From Pseudomonas sp. LS-2 (GTDB lineage: Bacteria > Pseudomonadota > Gammaproteobacteria > Pseudomonadales > Pseudomonadaceae), in contig NZ_QXTJ01000039.1 of the NCBI RefSeq assembly GCF_003605735.1, forward strand, positions 241,410 to 291,543: a DNA stretch of 50,134 nt. The letters are read 5' to 3'. Positions 8,575 to 16,844 of this stretch are shown in pieces. The notes beneath the pieces were generated by a model, which made no database searches, was not told the DNA's origin, and saw only the letters and a program-made list of their open reading frames with translations. A program made the position numbers and the translations under genes. Every line of letters starts with the position of its first letter. The first letter of the stretch is position 1.

Positions 8575-8638
8575 TTCGCGGGCAAGCGCGCTCCTACAGG
8601 AGTTCGCGCTCAACTGTAGGAGCGCGCTTGCCCGCGAA
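8575..8638. repeat. REP doublet, family A (GTAGGAGCGCGCTTGCCCGC)
   Basis: Two perfect 25-bp inverted arms (8575-8599 and 8614-8638) around a 14-base loop, with core GTAGGAGCGCGCTTGCCCGC. This is the Pseudomonas REP (repetitive extragenic palindromic) type. It sits between glnE and waaF, where P. aeruginosa carries ilvE. Confidence 0.9.
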
Positions 8639-8671
8639 GAGGCCGTAGACATCTACAAAAAATCAGATGCC

Positions 8672-11623
8672 TCAACTCAACCCCAACTGCGTCCAGATCC
8701 GCATCACTTCGCGCCGCTCACTGACGAACTGATCGCCACTGACAACGCCCGCATCCTTCTGCAACGCTTGTCGGTGAGCGGCTGAGCGGTAGGCTTTATA
8801 CACCTCACGCAACAGACTGGCGTCGGCGGCGGGTAGGAGCCCTGCCTCTTCCAGCCCCTCGAGAATACGGATGTTATCGGTGTAACGAAGCAGCGCGGGA
8901 TGTTCTCTGGACCACGCCAAGGCCGCGTATTGCACCATAAATTCGATATCGACGATACCACCGGCGTCCTGCTTGAGGTCGAACGAGGACGCGGCCTCGA
9001 AGGCATTCGCGCCCTTCCCCGCCGCCGTACCCTTGGTTCCCAGGTTGTCACGCATCTTGGCGCGCATCTCGCTGACCTCCTGGCGCAGCGTGTCCAGATC
9101 GCGCTCGCGGCCCAGCACTGAAGCGCGCACCGCCTCGAATCCCTTACCGACATCGGCGCTGCCCACCAGCACTCGCGCACGCACCAGAGCCTGATGCTCC
9201 CAGGTCCAGGCTTCATTCTCTTGATAGCGGGAAAATGCCCCCAGCGAACTGACCAGCAGACCCGACGCGCCGGACGGTCGCAGGCGCATGTCCACTTCAT
9301 ATAACTGGCCAGAGTTGGTCTGCGTGGTGATCAGGTGAATGATCCGCTGACCAAGGCGCGTAAAAAACTGCGCGCCGTCGATGGGCTTGGCGCCGTCAGT
9401 TTCTGCTTGCGGATCGCCATCGTGAATGAACACCAGATCCAGGTCCGAACCGTGCCCCAGTTCGATGCCACCGACTTTTCCGTAACCGACGATCACGAAA
9501 CCGGGATCGCACAGGGTGCCATCCGGACGACGCGGCGCTCCATGACGGGCGACCGTGTGCCGCCACGCCAGCGCCAGCACCTGCTCCAGAATCGCCTCGG
9601 CCAGCCAGGTCAGGTAATCGCTGACTTTCATCAATGGCAAGCTACCGGTGATTTCCGACGCAGCCACGCGCAACCGGTGCGCCAGCTTGAAGTGTCGCAG
9701 CGCCTCCATTTGCTGCTCAAGATCATCTTCAGGAATGCGTGTCAGGCGCTCACGCAATTCGGCGCCCAATTCCAACGCCTGCGGCGGATTGAACAGGCGT
9801 CCTTCATTGAGCAACTCATCGAGCAGCAGCGGGAAACGGGCGATCTGCTCGGCGATCCACGGACTGGCCGCACACAAGGTCAGCAATCGCCGCAACGCTC
9901 CGGGGTTTTCCGTGAGCAGTACCAGATAAGCCGAGCGCCGGGCCACGGCTTCAACCAATGGCAGCACGCGTTCGAGCACCAGATCCGGATTGTCATGTTC
10001 TACAGCCTGTGCCAACAGCCGGGGAATGAACGCATCGAGTCGCTCGCGCCCCAGACGCTGCATTGAGCGCAGCTGCGAGCTGTTACGCAGGTTGCTCAGA
10101 TGTTTCAGCGCTTTCTGTGCGTCGGCGAAGCCACCTTCCTGCAATTGCAGACAGGCGCTCTCTTCGTTTTGCGACTCTTCCCACAGCGGGAGCCATTCTC
10201 CGCCGACGATCTCTTCGCCACCGTCCTGCAATCCTTCCTCTTCATCCGGATCAGCAATCACCTGACGGAAGTGCCACTCAACCCGGCCACGCCAGTACAT
10301 CAGCTTCTCGTGGAAGCTGCTCCAGTCGGCAAAACCCATGATCAACGCGATACGCGCTTGATCGCGTTCATCTTCGGGAAGCATTTGGGTCTGACGGTCG
10401 GCGATGGCTTGAATGGCGTGCTCGGTGTAGCGCAGGAATTCGTACCCTTCGCGCAACTCATCGATCACAGCGGTTGGCAGATAACCCTGACCTTCCAGCG
10501 TGCGAAGTACCTTGAGCAAGGAGCGCTGCTGCAAGCTCAGGTCGCGTCCGCCGTGAATCAACTGAAACGCCTGAGCGATGAACTCGACCTCGCGAATCCC
10601 CCCCGAGCCCAGCTTGATGTTCGCCGCCATCCCCTTACGCCGGACCTCCTGCTGAATCAGCTGCTTCATGGTTCGCAGTGCTTCGATGGCGGAGAAATCC
10701 AGATAGCGGCGATAAACGAACGGCCGGAGCATTTCCAGCAACTCGTTGCCCTTCACCTGATCACCGCCGACCACCCGCGCCTTGATCATGGCGTAGCGTT
10801 CCCAGTCGCGTCCCTGGTCCTGGTAATACTGCTCCAGCGCATTGAAGCTCAGGACCAGGGCGCCCGATGAGCCGTACGGACGCAGGCGCATGTCGACACG
10901 GAACACGAAGCCATCGACCGTGACCGGGTCCAGCGCCTTGATCAAACGCTGCCCCAGGCGAATGAAAAACTCCTGATTATCCAGAGGGCGCTTGACCCCT
11001 TGGGTTTCGCCGCCTTCGGGATAAGCGAAGATCAGATCGATGTCCGAAGACAGGTTCAGCTCCAGCGCCCCCAGCTTGCCCATGCCGAGGATGACCATCG
11101 GCTGCGGCTCGCCGCTACGACGCCCGGTAGGTGTGCCGAACTGCTGACAGTGTCTGTCGTACAACCATCCATATGCGAGGTCGATACTGCCATCGGCCAT
11201 GTCGGAAAGGTCACGGCAGGTTTCGACCAGATCAGCCTGGCGGGTAAGGTCGCGCCAGACAATTCGGACTTGCTGCCGCGTCCGTTGACGACGTAGATTA
11301 CGCCCCAGCTCATCGTCGGTGGCCGCAAGATCCACCGCTGCTGCGATTTGCCCACGCAGCTCGCCGGGCACCAAACCGCGCTCCAGCTCGCCGGAGGCGG
11401 CGAGATCAAGCAGCATCTGCGGGTCCCGGACAACCTGCTCGGTGACAAAATCACTGGCCGCACATACGCGGTCGAACGCAACCTGACGCTCAGTGGGCCA
11501 GGCATCGAAAGCCGCCTGACCGGCATTCGTCAGTGAGTCAAGCGCAGCGCGGGACGACTGCTGTGCACGAGTGACCAACGGCAGAAGGATGGCCGGCAGA
11601 TCAGCCAGCGAGGGAAGGCTCAT
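8672..11623 (-). CDS. glnE: Bifunctional glutamine synthetase adenylyltransferase/adenylyl-removing enzyme
   Basis: This 983-residue enzyme adenylylates and de-adenylylates glutamine synthetase in response to PII and glutamine, controlling nitrogen assimilation. Both nucleotidyltransferase halves are visible: an N-terminal de-adenylylation domain with GMGKLGALELNLSSDIDLIF and a C-terminal adenylylation domain with GYGKVGGIELGHGSDLDLVF. Each is followed by DMRLRPyGSSG or DMRLRPSGASG, with helical linkers between. Length matches the family. The ATG at 11623 has AAGGA seven bases upstream. It is transcribed divergently from aceE. Confidence 0.97.
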   Translation of the reverse strand: MSLPSLADLPAILLPLVTRAQQSSRAALDSLTNAGQAAFDAWPTERQVAFDRVCAASDFVTEQVVRDPQMLLDLAASGELERGLVPGELRGQIAAAVDLAATDDELGRNLRRQRTRQQVRIVWRDLTRQADLVETCRDLSDMADGSIDLAYGWLYDRHCQQFGTPTGRRSGEPQPMVILGMGKLGALELNLSSDIDLIFAYPEGGETQGVKRPLDNQEFFIRLGQRLIKALDPVTVDGFVFRVDMRLRPYGSSGALVLSFNALEQYYQDQGRDWERYAMIKARVVGGDQVKGNELLEMLRPFVYRRYLDFSAIEALRTMKQLIQQEVRRKGMAANIKLGSGGIREVEFIAQAFQLIHGGRDLSLQQRSLLKVLRTLEGQGYLPTAVIDELREGYEFLRYTEHAIQAIADRQTQMLPEDERDQARIALIMGFADWSSFHEKLMYWRGRVEWHFRQVIADPDEEEGLQDGGEEIVGGEWLPLWEESQNEESACLQLQEGGFADAQKALKHLSNLRNSSQLRSMQRLGRERLDAFIPRLLAQAVEHDNPDLVLERVLPLVEAVARRSAYLVLLTENPGALRRLLTLCAASPWIAEQIARFPLLLDELLNEGRLFNPPQALELGAELRERLTRIPEDDLEQQMEALRHFKLAHRLRVAASEITGSLPLMKVSDYLTWLAEAILEQVLALAWRHTVARHGAPRRPDGTLCDPGFVIVGYGKVGGIELGHGSDLDLVFIHDGDPQAETDGAKPIDGAQFFTRLGQRIIHLITTQTNSGQLYEVDMRLRPSGASGLLVSSLGAFSRYQENEAWTWEHQALVRARVLVGSADVGKGFEAVRASVLGRERDLDTLRQEVSEMRAKMRDNLGTKGTAAGKGANAFEAASSFDLKQDAGGIVDIEFMVQYAALAWSREHPALLRYTDNIRILEGLEEAGLLPAADASLLREVYKAYRSAAHRQALQKDAGVVSGDQFVSERREVMRIWTQLGLS

Positions 11624-11829
11624 GGTCTATCCTTGATCGGCGTTCAAAAGACTACCCGCGGTGCAGGTTGTACACACGCCACGGACCGGACTGTCGAACA
11701 AAGGTTAAAAATTGCTGGCGACTAGATTTTTTTGGTTCCCAGCATGACTTTTCACTTGATCTGTTTGTTGTTTTTACCAACATTAGCAATTTGTTTCACC
11801 GCGTGACCCGAGCGAAAACAGCGCTCAGC

Positions 11830-11844
11830 TGTAGTTTTACTACT
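11830..11844. promoter_or_regulatory. Upstream operator-like dyad of the aceE promoter region
   Basis: TGTAGTTTTACTACT matches TGTAGT-N3-ACTACA with one mismatch. It lies in the 386-bp glnE-aceE intergenic space (11624-12009) and pairs with a perfect copy at 11882-11896; the centres are 52 bp apart, about five helical turns. The GT-N3-AC core is the layout of FadR-subfamily GntR operators such as that of E. coli PdhR. Apart from a TGTATATACA palindrome at 11844-11853 that may overlap promoter elements, I see nothing else in this spacer. Confidence 0.55.
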
Positions 11845-11881
11845 GTATATACAAGTCAAAAAGCTGAAACGGCCAAAGATT

Positions 11882-11896
11882 TGTAGTAAAACTACA
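11882..11896. promoter_or_regulatory. Downstream operator-like dyad of the aceE promoter region
   Basis: TGTAGTAAAACTACA is a perfect dyad with 6-bp arms around AAA. Together with the copy at 11830 it forms a 14-bp perfect inverted repeat across 39 bp. It ends 113 bp before the aceE start. It is inferred to bind a GntR-family dimer controlling pyruvate dehydrogenase. Confidence 0.6.
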
Positions 11897-12009
11897 CAAC
11901 GCCGGGTACAACTCCGGTCATCCAAGAATTTTACGTCGTCTGCCCACAAGGCCAGTCGCAACAAACTCAGGCAACCGATTCTGGAAGCCTTTCCGCCCTG
12001 GAGCAAGCC

Positions 12010-14658
12010 ATGCAAGACCTCGATCCCGTCGAAACCCAGGAATGGCTGGACGCCCTGGAATCGGTTCTCGACAAAGAAGGCGAAGACCGTGCTCACTACC
12101 TGATGACCCGTATGGGTGAGCTGGCCACACGAAGTGGTACACAGCTGCCGTACTCCATCACCACGCCTTACCGCAACACCATCCCCGTTACCCGCGAAGC
12201 ACGCATGCCCGGCGACCTGTTCATGGAACGCCGCATCCGTTCGATCGTTCGCTGGAACGCACTGGCGATGGTCATGCGTGCCAACATGCAAGACCCTGAT
12301 CTGGGCGGCCACATCTCCACTTTCGCGTCCAGCGCCACGCTCTATGACATCGGCTTCAACTACTTCTTCCAGGCCCCGACCGAAGAACACGGCGGCGACC
12401 TGATCTACTACCAGGGCCACGCTTCTCCGGGCATCTATGCTCGCGCCTTCCTTGAAGGTCGCTTGAGCGAAGAGCAGATGCTCAAGTTCCGTCAGGAAGT
12501 GGATGGCGGCGGTCTGTCGTCGTACCCGCACCCTCACCTGATGCCGGACTTCTGGCAGTTCCCGACCGTTTCCATGGGTCTGGGCCCGATCACTGCGATC
12601 TACCAGGCGCGCTTCATGAAGTACCTGGAAAACCGTGGTTTCATCCCGGCCGGCAAGCAGAAAGTCTGGTGCTTCATCGGTGACGGTGAGTGCGACGAAC
12701 CGGAAACCCTGGGCGCCATCTCCCTGGCTGGCCGTGAAAACCTCGACAACCTGATCTTCGTCATCAACTGCAACCTGCAGCGCCTCGACGGCCCGGTTCG
12801 CGGCAACGCCAAGATCATCCAGGAACTCGAAGGTGTATTCCGTGGCGCCGCCTGGAACGTCAACAAGGTCATCTGGGGCCGCATGTGGGACCCACTGTTC
12901 GCCCAGGACGAAGACGGCCTCATGCAGCGTCGCATGGACAAAGCCATCGACGGCGAGTACCAGAACTACAAGGCCAAAGACGGCGCCTACGTGCGCAAGC
13001 ACTTCTTCGGCGACGACCCTGAGCTGCTCAAGCGCGTCGAGAACCTCTCCGACGACGAGATCTGGAAACTCAACCGTGGCGGCCACGACCCGTACAAGGT
13101 TTACGCGGCGTACCACCAGGCGGTCAACCACAAGGGCCAGCCTACCGTCATCCTCGCCAAGACCATCAAAGGCTACGGCACCGGTGCGGGCGAAGCGAAG
13201 AACACCGCGCACAACACCAAGAAAGTCGATATCGAGTCGCTGAAGAAATTCCGTGATCGCTTCGACATTCCGCTGAACGATTCCGAACTCGAATCGCTGC
13301 CGTTCTATCGTCCGGCCGAAGACAGCGCGGAAATGAAATACCTGCGCAAGTGCCGCGAGAAGCTCGGTGGTTCCCTGCCGCAGCGCAACCGTGGCACCAC
13401 GAGCATCCCTACGCCGCCGCTGGACACCCTCAAGTCCATCCTGGACGGCTCGGGCGACCGTGAAATCTCCACCACCATGGCGTTCGGTCGTATCCTCGCC
13501 TCCATGGTGAAAGACAAGGAACTGGGCAAGCGCATCGTTCCGATCCTCGCCGACGAAGCCCGTACCTTCGGCATGGAAGGCATGTTCCGTCAGCTGGGTA
13601 TCTACTCGCCAGTCGGCCAGCTGTACGAGCCGGTCGACCGCGATCAGGTCATGTACTACCGCGAAGAGAAAGACGGCCAGATCCTGCAGGAAGGCCTCAA
13701 CGAGGCAGGCGCGTTCTCCTCGTTCATCGCTGCCGGTACTGCCTATAGCAACTACAACACCCCGATGCTGCCGGTCTACATCTTCTATTCGATGTTCGGC
13801 TTCCAGCGTATCGGCGACCTGGCCTGGGCCGCTGGCGATGCACAGACTCGCGGCTTCCTGCTGGGCGGCACCTCGGGGCGCACCACGCTCAACGGTGAAG
13901 GCCTGCAACACGAAGACGGTCACAGCCACATCCTGGCTTCGACGATCCCGAACGTGCGCAGCTATGACCCTGCCTATGCCTATGAGCTGGCGGTGATCAT
14001 GCACGAAGGCACGCACCGGATGATGACGTTGCAGGAAAACGTCTACTACTACATCACCGTGATGAACGAGAACTACCACCAGCCCGCAATGCCGGCCGGT
14101 GTCGAGGACGGCATCATCAAGGGTATGTACCTGCTTGAGGAAGACAAGCGCGAAGCGGCTCATCACGTTCAACTGATGGGTTCGGGCACCATCCTCAACG
14201 AAGTACGCGAAGCGGCGAAGATCCTGCGTGAGCAGTTCAACATCGGCGCCGATGTATGGAGCGTCACCAGCTTCAACGAACTGCGTCGCAACGGCCTGGC
14301 CGTGGAGCGTGCCAACCGTCTGAAGCCGGGCCAGAAGCCACAGGTGAGCTACGTTGAAGAGTGCCTCAACGGCCGTAAAGGTCCGGTGATCGCTTCGACC
14401 GACTACATGAAACTGTTCGCTGACCAGATCCGTCAGTGGGTTCCGACCAAGGAATACAAAGTCCTGGGCACTGACGGCTACGGCCGCAGCGACAGCCGCA
14501 AGAAGCTGCGTCACTTCTTTGAAGTCGACCGTCACTTCGTTGTGCTGGCAGCCCTGGAAGCCTTGGCCGACCGTGGCGATATCGAACCTAAGGTCGTGGC
14601 GGAAGCCATCACCAAGTTCGGCATCGACCCGGACAAACGCAACCCGCTGGACTGCTAA
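12010..14658 (+). CDS. aceE: Pyruvate dehydrogenase E1 component (homodimeric type)
   Basis: This 882-residue thiamine-diphosphate enzyme decarboxylates pyruvate and acetylates the lipoyl groups of AceF, feeding the TCA cycle. The N-terminus MQDLDPVETQEWLDALESV is the family's typical E2-binding start. The ThDP motif begins with GDGECDEPE (GDG at 224-226) and ends near NLIFVINCNLQ. The transketolase-like pyrimidine domain (about 480-690) and C-terminal domain are complete. GGAG lies seven bases before the ATG. It leads aceE-aceF; two operator-like dyads precede it and a strong hairpin follows. Confidence 0.98.
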   Translation: MQDLDPVETQEWLDALESVLDKEGEDRAHYLMTRMGELATRSGTQLPYSITTPYRNTIPVTREARMPGDLFMERRIRSIVRWNALAMVMRANMQDPDLGGHISTFASSATLYDIGFNYFFQAPTEEHGGDLIYYQGHASPGIYARAFLEGRLSEEQMLKFRQEVDGGGLSSYPHPHLMPDFWQFPTVSMGLGPITAIYQARFMKYLENRGFIPAGKQKVWCFIGDGECDEPETLGAISLAGRENLDNLIFVINCNLQRLDGPVRGNAKIIQELEGVFRGAAWNVNKVIWGRMWDPLFAQDEDGLMQRRMDKAIDGEYQNYKAKDGAYVRKHFFGDDPELLKRVENLSDDEIWKLNRGGHDPYKVYAAYHQAVNHKGQPTVILAKTIKGYGTGAGEAKNTAHNTKKVDIESLKKFRDRFDIPLNDSELESLPFYRPAEDSAEMKYLRKCREKLGGSLPQRNRGTTSIPTPPLDTLKSILDGSGDREISTTMAFGRILASMVKDKELGKRIVPILADEARTFGMEGMFRQLGIYSPVGQLYEPVDRDQVMYYREEKDGQILQEGLNEAGAFSSFIAAGTAYSNYNTPMLPVYIFYSMFGFQRIGDLAWAAGDAQTRGFLLGGTSGRTTLNGEGLQHEDGHSHILASTIPNVRSYDPAYAYELAVIMHEGTHRMMTLQENVYYYITVMNENYHQPAMPAGVEDGIIKGMYLLEEDKREAAHHVQLMGSGTILNEVREAAKILREQFNIGADVWSVTSFNELRRNGLAVERANRLKPGQKPQVSYVEECLNGRKGPVIASTDYMKLFADQIRQWVPTKEYKVLGTDGYGRSDSRKKLRHFFEVDRHFVVLAALEALADRGDIEPKVVAEAITKFGIDPDKRNPLDC

Positions 14659-14702
14659 GGCCTGCGTTAACGATCGCAAAGAGCGCTGCAACATCGCGCA
14701 AG

Positions 14703-14751
14703 ACAGCCGAGGATGCGGAATTTACTCCGGTAAATGAGCATCCGAGGCTGT
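14703..14751 (+). other. Extended UNCG-capped hairpin between aceE and aceF
   Basis: ACAGCC (14703-14708) pairs with GGCTGT (14746-14751), GATGC (14712-14716) with GCATC (14738-14742), and ATTTAC (14720-14725) with GTAAAT (14730-14735), closed by a C-TCCG-G loop, a member of the very stable UNCG tetraloops. TTTTGTC follows, a weak terminator-like tail. It lies 45 bases after the aceE stop and 57 before the aceF start, so it may tune the E1:E2 ratio by partial termination or mRNA processing. Confidence 0.7.
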
Positions 14752-14808
14752 TTTGTCGCACTACCGGCAGCGCAGTCGAGTGAACAGGTTCTCCTAAGGA
14801 GAGACATT

Positions 14809-16467
14809 GTGAGTGAGTTAATTCGTGTACCCGACATCGGCAGCGGTGACGGTGAAGTCATTGAGTTGTTCGTCAAGGTTGGCGATCGCATCGAAGCCGA
14901 TCAGAGCCTGCTGACCCTTGAGTCGGACAAGGCGAGCATGGAAATCCCTGCGCCAAAAGCCGGTGTCGTCAAAAGCCTGAAAGTGAAAATCGGCGACCGT
15001 CTGAAAGAGGGCGACGAGCTGCTGGAGCTTGAAGTGGAAGGCGCAGGCGAAGCTGCTGCCGCACCTGCTGCCGAGCCAGCCGCCGCTGCTCCGGCGCCTG
15101 CCGCTGAAAAACCTGCTGAAGGGGCTCCGGCACCTGCCGCCGCTCCTGCTCCAGCCGCGCCTGCTGCCGAAACGGTTCAGGACATTCACGTTCCTGACAT
15201 CGGTTCGTCGGGCAAGGCTCGCATCATCGAGCTGATGGTCAAGGTTGGCGACACTATCGAAGCTGACCAGTCCCTGATCACGCTGGAATCCGACAAAGCC
15301 TCGATGGAGATCCCGTCTCCAGCCGCTGGTGTGGTCGAGAGCATCAGCGTCAAGGTCGAAGACGAAGTCGGCACCGGCGATCTGATCCTGAAACTGAAAG
15401 TCGCTGGCGCTGCACCGGCCGCCGCGCCTGCTCAGGCAGCTGCCCCGGCGCCGGCCAAGGCTGACGCTCCTGCAGCCGCTCCAGCCGCTGCACCGGCTCC
15501 GAAAGCCGAAGCAGCCCCTGCTCCCGCTGCCGCTCCTGCCAAAGACGGTGCCAAGGTTCACGCAGGCCCGGCTGTTCGCCAGCTGGCACGCGAATTCGGC
15601 GTCGAGCTGAGCGCTGTGACTGCCACCGGCCCACACGGCCGCGTGCTGAAGGAAGACGTGCAGGTTTACGTCAAATCCATCATGACCAAAGCCAAGGACG
15701 CACCGGCTGCTGGCGGCGCTGCCGGCGGCATGGGCATCCCGCCAATTCCGGAAGTCGACTTCAGCCGTTTCGGCGAAATCGAAGAAGTGCCGATGACTCG
15801 CCTGATGCAACTGGGCGCGAGCGGGCTGCATCGCAGCTGGCTGAACATTCCTCACGTCACTCAGTTCGACCAGGCCGACATCACTGACCTGGAAGCTTTC
15901 CGCGTTGCGCAGAAAGCCGTGGCCGAGAAGGCCGGCGTGAAACTGACCGTGCTGCCGCTGCTGCTCAAGTCCATCGCGCACCTGCTCAAGGAACTGCCGG
16001 ACTTCAACAGCTCGCTGGCGCCAAGCGGCAAGGCCATCATCCGCAAGAAGTACTTCCACATCGGTTTCGCGGTGGATACTCCAGACGGTCTGCTGGTTCC
16101 TGTGATCAAGAACGTCGACCAGAAGAGCCTGCTGCAACTGGCTGCCGAAGCCGCCGAGCTGGCTGAAAAAGCGCGCAGCAAGAAGCTGTCGGCCAACGAC
16201 ATGCAAGGCGCTTGCTTCACGATCTCCAGCCTGGGTCACATTGGCGGCACCGGCTTCACGCCGATCGTCAACGCGCCTGAAGTGGCGATCCTTGGCGTGT
16301 CCAAGGCCACCATGCAACCGGTCTGGGACGGCAAGGCCTTCCAGCCGCGCCTGATGCTGCCGCTGTCGTTGTCCTACGATCACCGCGTGATCAACGGCGC
16401 CGCAGCCGCTCGCTTCACCAAGCGTTTGGGCGATCTGCTGGCAGACATCCGTACGATTCTGCTGTAA
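14809..16467 (+). CDS. aceF: Pyruvate dehydrogenase E2, dihydrolipoyl acetyltransferase (GTG start)
   Basis: A 552-residue core enzyme that transfers acetyl groups from lipoyl arms to CoA. Domains in order are: lipoyl domain 1 (about 2-74, Lys41 in DKASME), an Ala/Pro-rich linker, lipoyl domain 2 (about 120-195, Lys163), a second Ala/Pro linker, the peripheral-subunit-binding domain (about 245-285, VHAGPAVRQLAREFGV) and the catalytic domain ending in DHRVINGA (His525, Asn529). Asn at the usual Asp position is as in the Azotobacter enzyme. GTG at 14809 is chosen because AAGGAG (14796-14801) lies seven bases before it and MSELIRVPDIG is the expected N-terminus; an in-frame ATG at 14734 lies inside the hairpin. 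Confidence 0.97.
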   Translation: MSELIRVPDIGSGDGEVIELFVKVGDRIEADQSLLTLESDKASMEIPAPKAGVVKSLKVKIGDRLKEGDELLELEVEGAGEAAAAPAAEPAAAAPAPAAEKPAEGAPAPAAAPAPAAPAAETVQDIHVPDIGSSGKARIIELMVKVGDTIEADQSLITLESDKASMEIPSPAAGVVESISVKVEDEVGTGDLILKLKVAGAAPAAAPAQAAAPAPAKADAPAAAPAAAPAPKAEAAPAPAAAPAKDGAKVHAGPAVRQLAREFGVELSAVTATGPHGRVLKEDVQVYVKSIMTKAKDAPAAGGAAGGMGIPPIPEVDFSRFGEIEEVPMTRLMQLGASGLHRSWLNIPHVTQFDQADITDLEAFRVAQKAVAEKAGVKLTVLPLLLKSIAHLLKELPDFNSSLAPSGKAIIRKKYFHIGFAVDTPDGLLVPVIKNVDQKSLLQLAAEAAELAEKARSKKLSANDMQGACFTISSLGHIGGTGFTPIVNAPEVAILGVSKATMQPVWDGKAFQPRLMLPLSLSYDHRVINGAAAARFTKRLGDLLADIRTILL

Positions 16468-16476
16468 GCCGTACGA

Positions 16477-16510
16477 GGCCCGTTTCCAGTGAAACGGGCC
16501 TTCGCTGTTT
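16477..16510 (+). terminator. Hairpin downstream of aceF
   Basis: Perfect 10-bp stem GGCCCGTTTC/GAAACGGGCC with CAGT loop, starting nine bases after the aceF stop and followed by TTCGCTGTTTT. First of two tandem hairpins ending the operon. Confidence 0.7.
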
Positions 16511-16535
16511 TCGAGCTGCCACGCTCGTACCTCAA

Positions 16536-16563
16536 CCCCGCCCATTTGGCGGGGCTTTTTTTT
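16536..16563 (+). terminator. Strong rho-independent terminator of aceEF
   Basis: CCCCGCC/GGCGGGG stem, 5-base loop, then a C and eight T. It is the second and stronger hairpin after aceF. Confidence 0.88.
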
Positions 16564-16844
16564 GGCGTAGCTTTTTGGCGGCGGGATGGGGCAGACGGCT
16601 CAGCCGACACATCGCAGCTTGGCCGATCAAAGCCCCCCCCTGCACCAACTTCAACCACTTACCGGCCATTCCCGACAAATCCGACCAGCAACCTTTAGTT
16701 AATCCCGGTTTTGCCGACAGATTTATAGCACTAAGCCATCGCGCTCACTTGTCAGCCCGTTCGCCATGATGCAACCTTGCGTCACGCGATTTAACGATGG
16801 GCTCGTTGCCCGCGCGCGACCGTACTCTTAAAGCGAGTTCCTTC
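16564..16844 (+). other. Gene-free upstream region of dipA
   Basis: A spacer of 281 bases between the aceF terminator and dipA. It has no convincing gene, and I see no clear sigma-70 -35/-10 pair or dyad; the dipA promoter is presumably here. Confidence 0.5.

Noticed and set aside
11752..14694. A 980-codon open frame antisense to aceE and part of its promoter region
   Set aside because: It mirrors the aceE codon pattern, has repetitive composition with no recognisable domain, and lies over a certain gene. Long antisense frames are expected in highly expressed, GC-rich, codon-biased genes.
14734..14808. In-frame upstream ATG extending aceF by 25 residues
   Set aside because: That ATG lies within the UNCG hairpin, has no ribosome-binding site, and the added residues do not match E2 proteins. 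The GTG at 14809 has AAGGAG at proper distance.
14818..16545. A 575-codon open frame antisense to aceF
   Set aside because: Its Ser/Gly/Arg-rich stretches are the reverse of the Ala/Pro linkers of AceF. It is a shadow.
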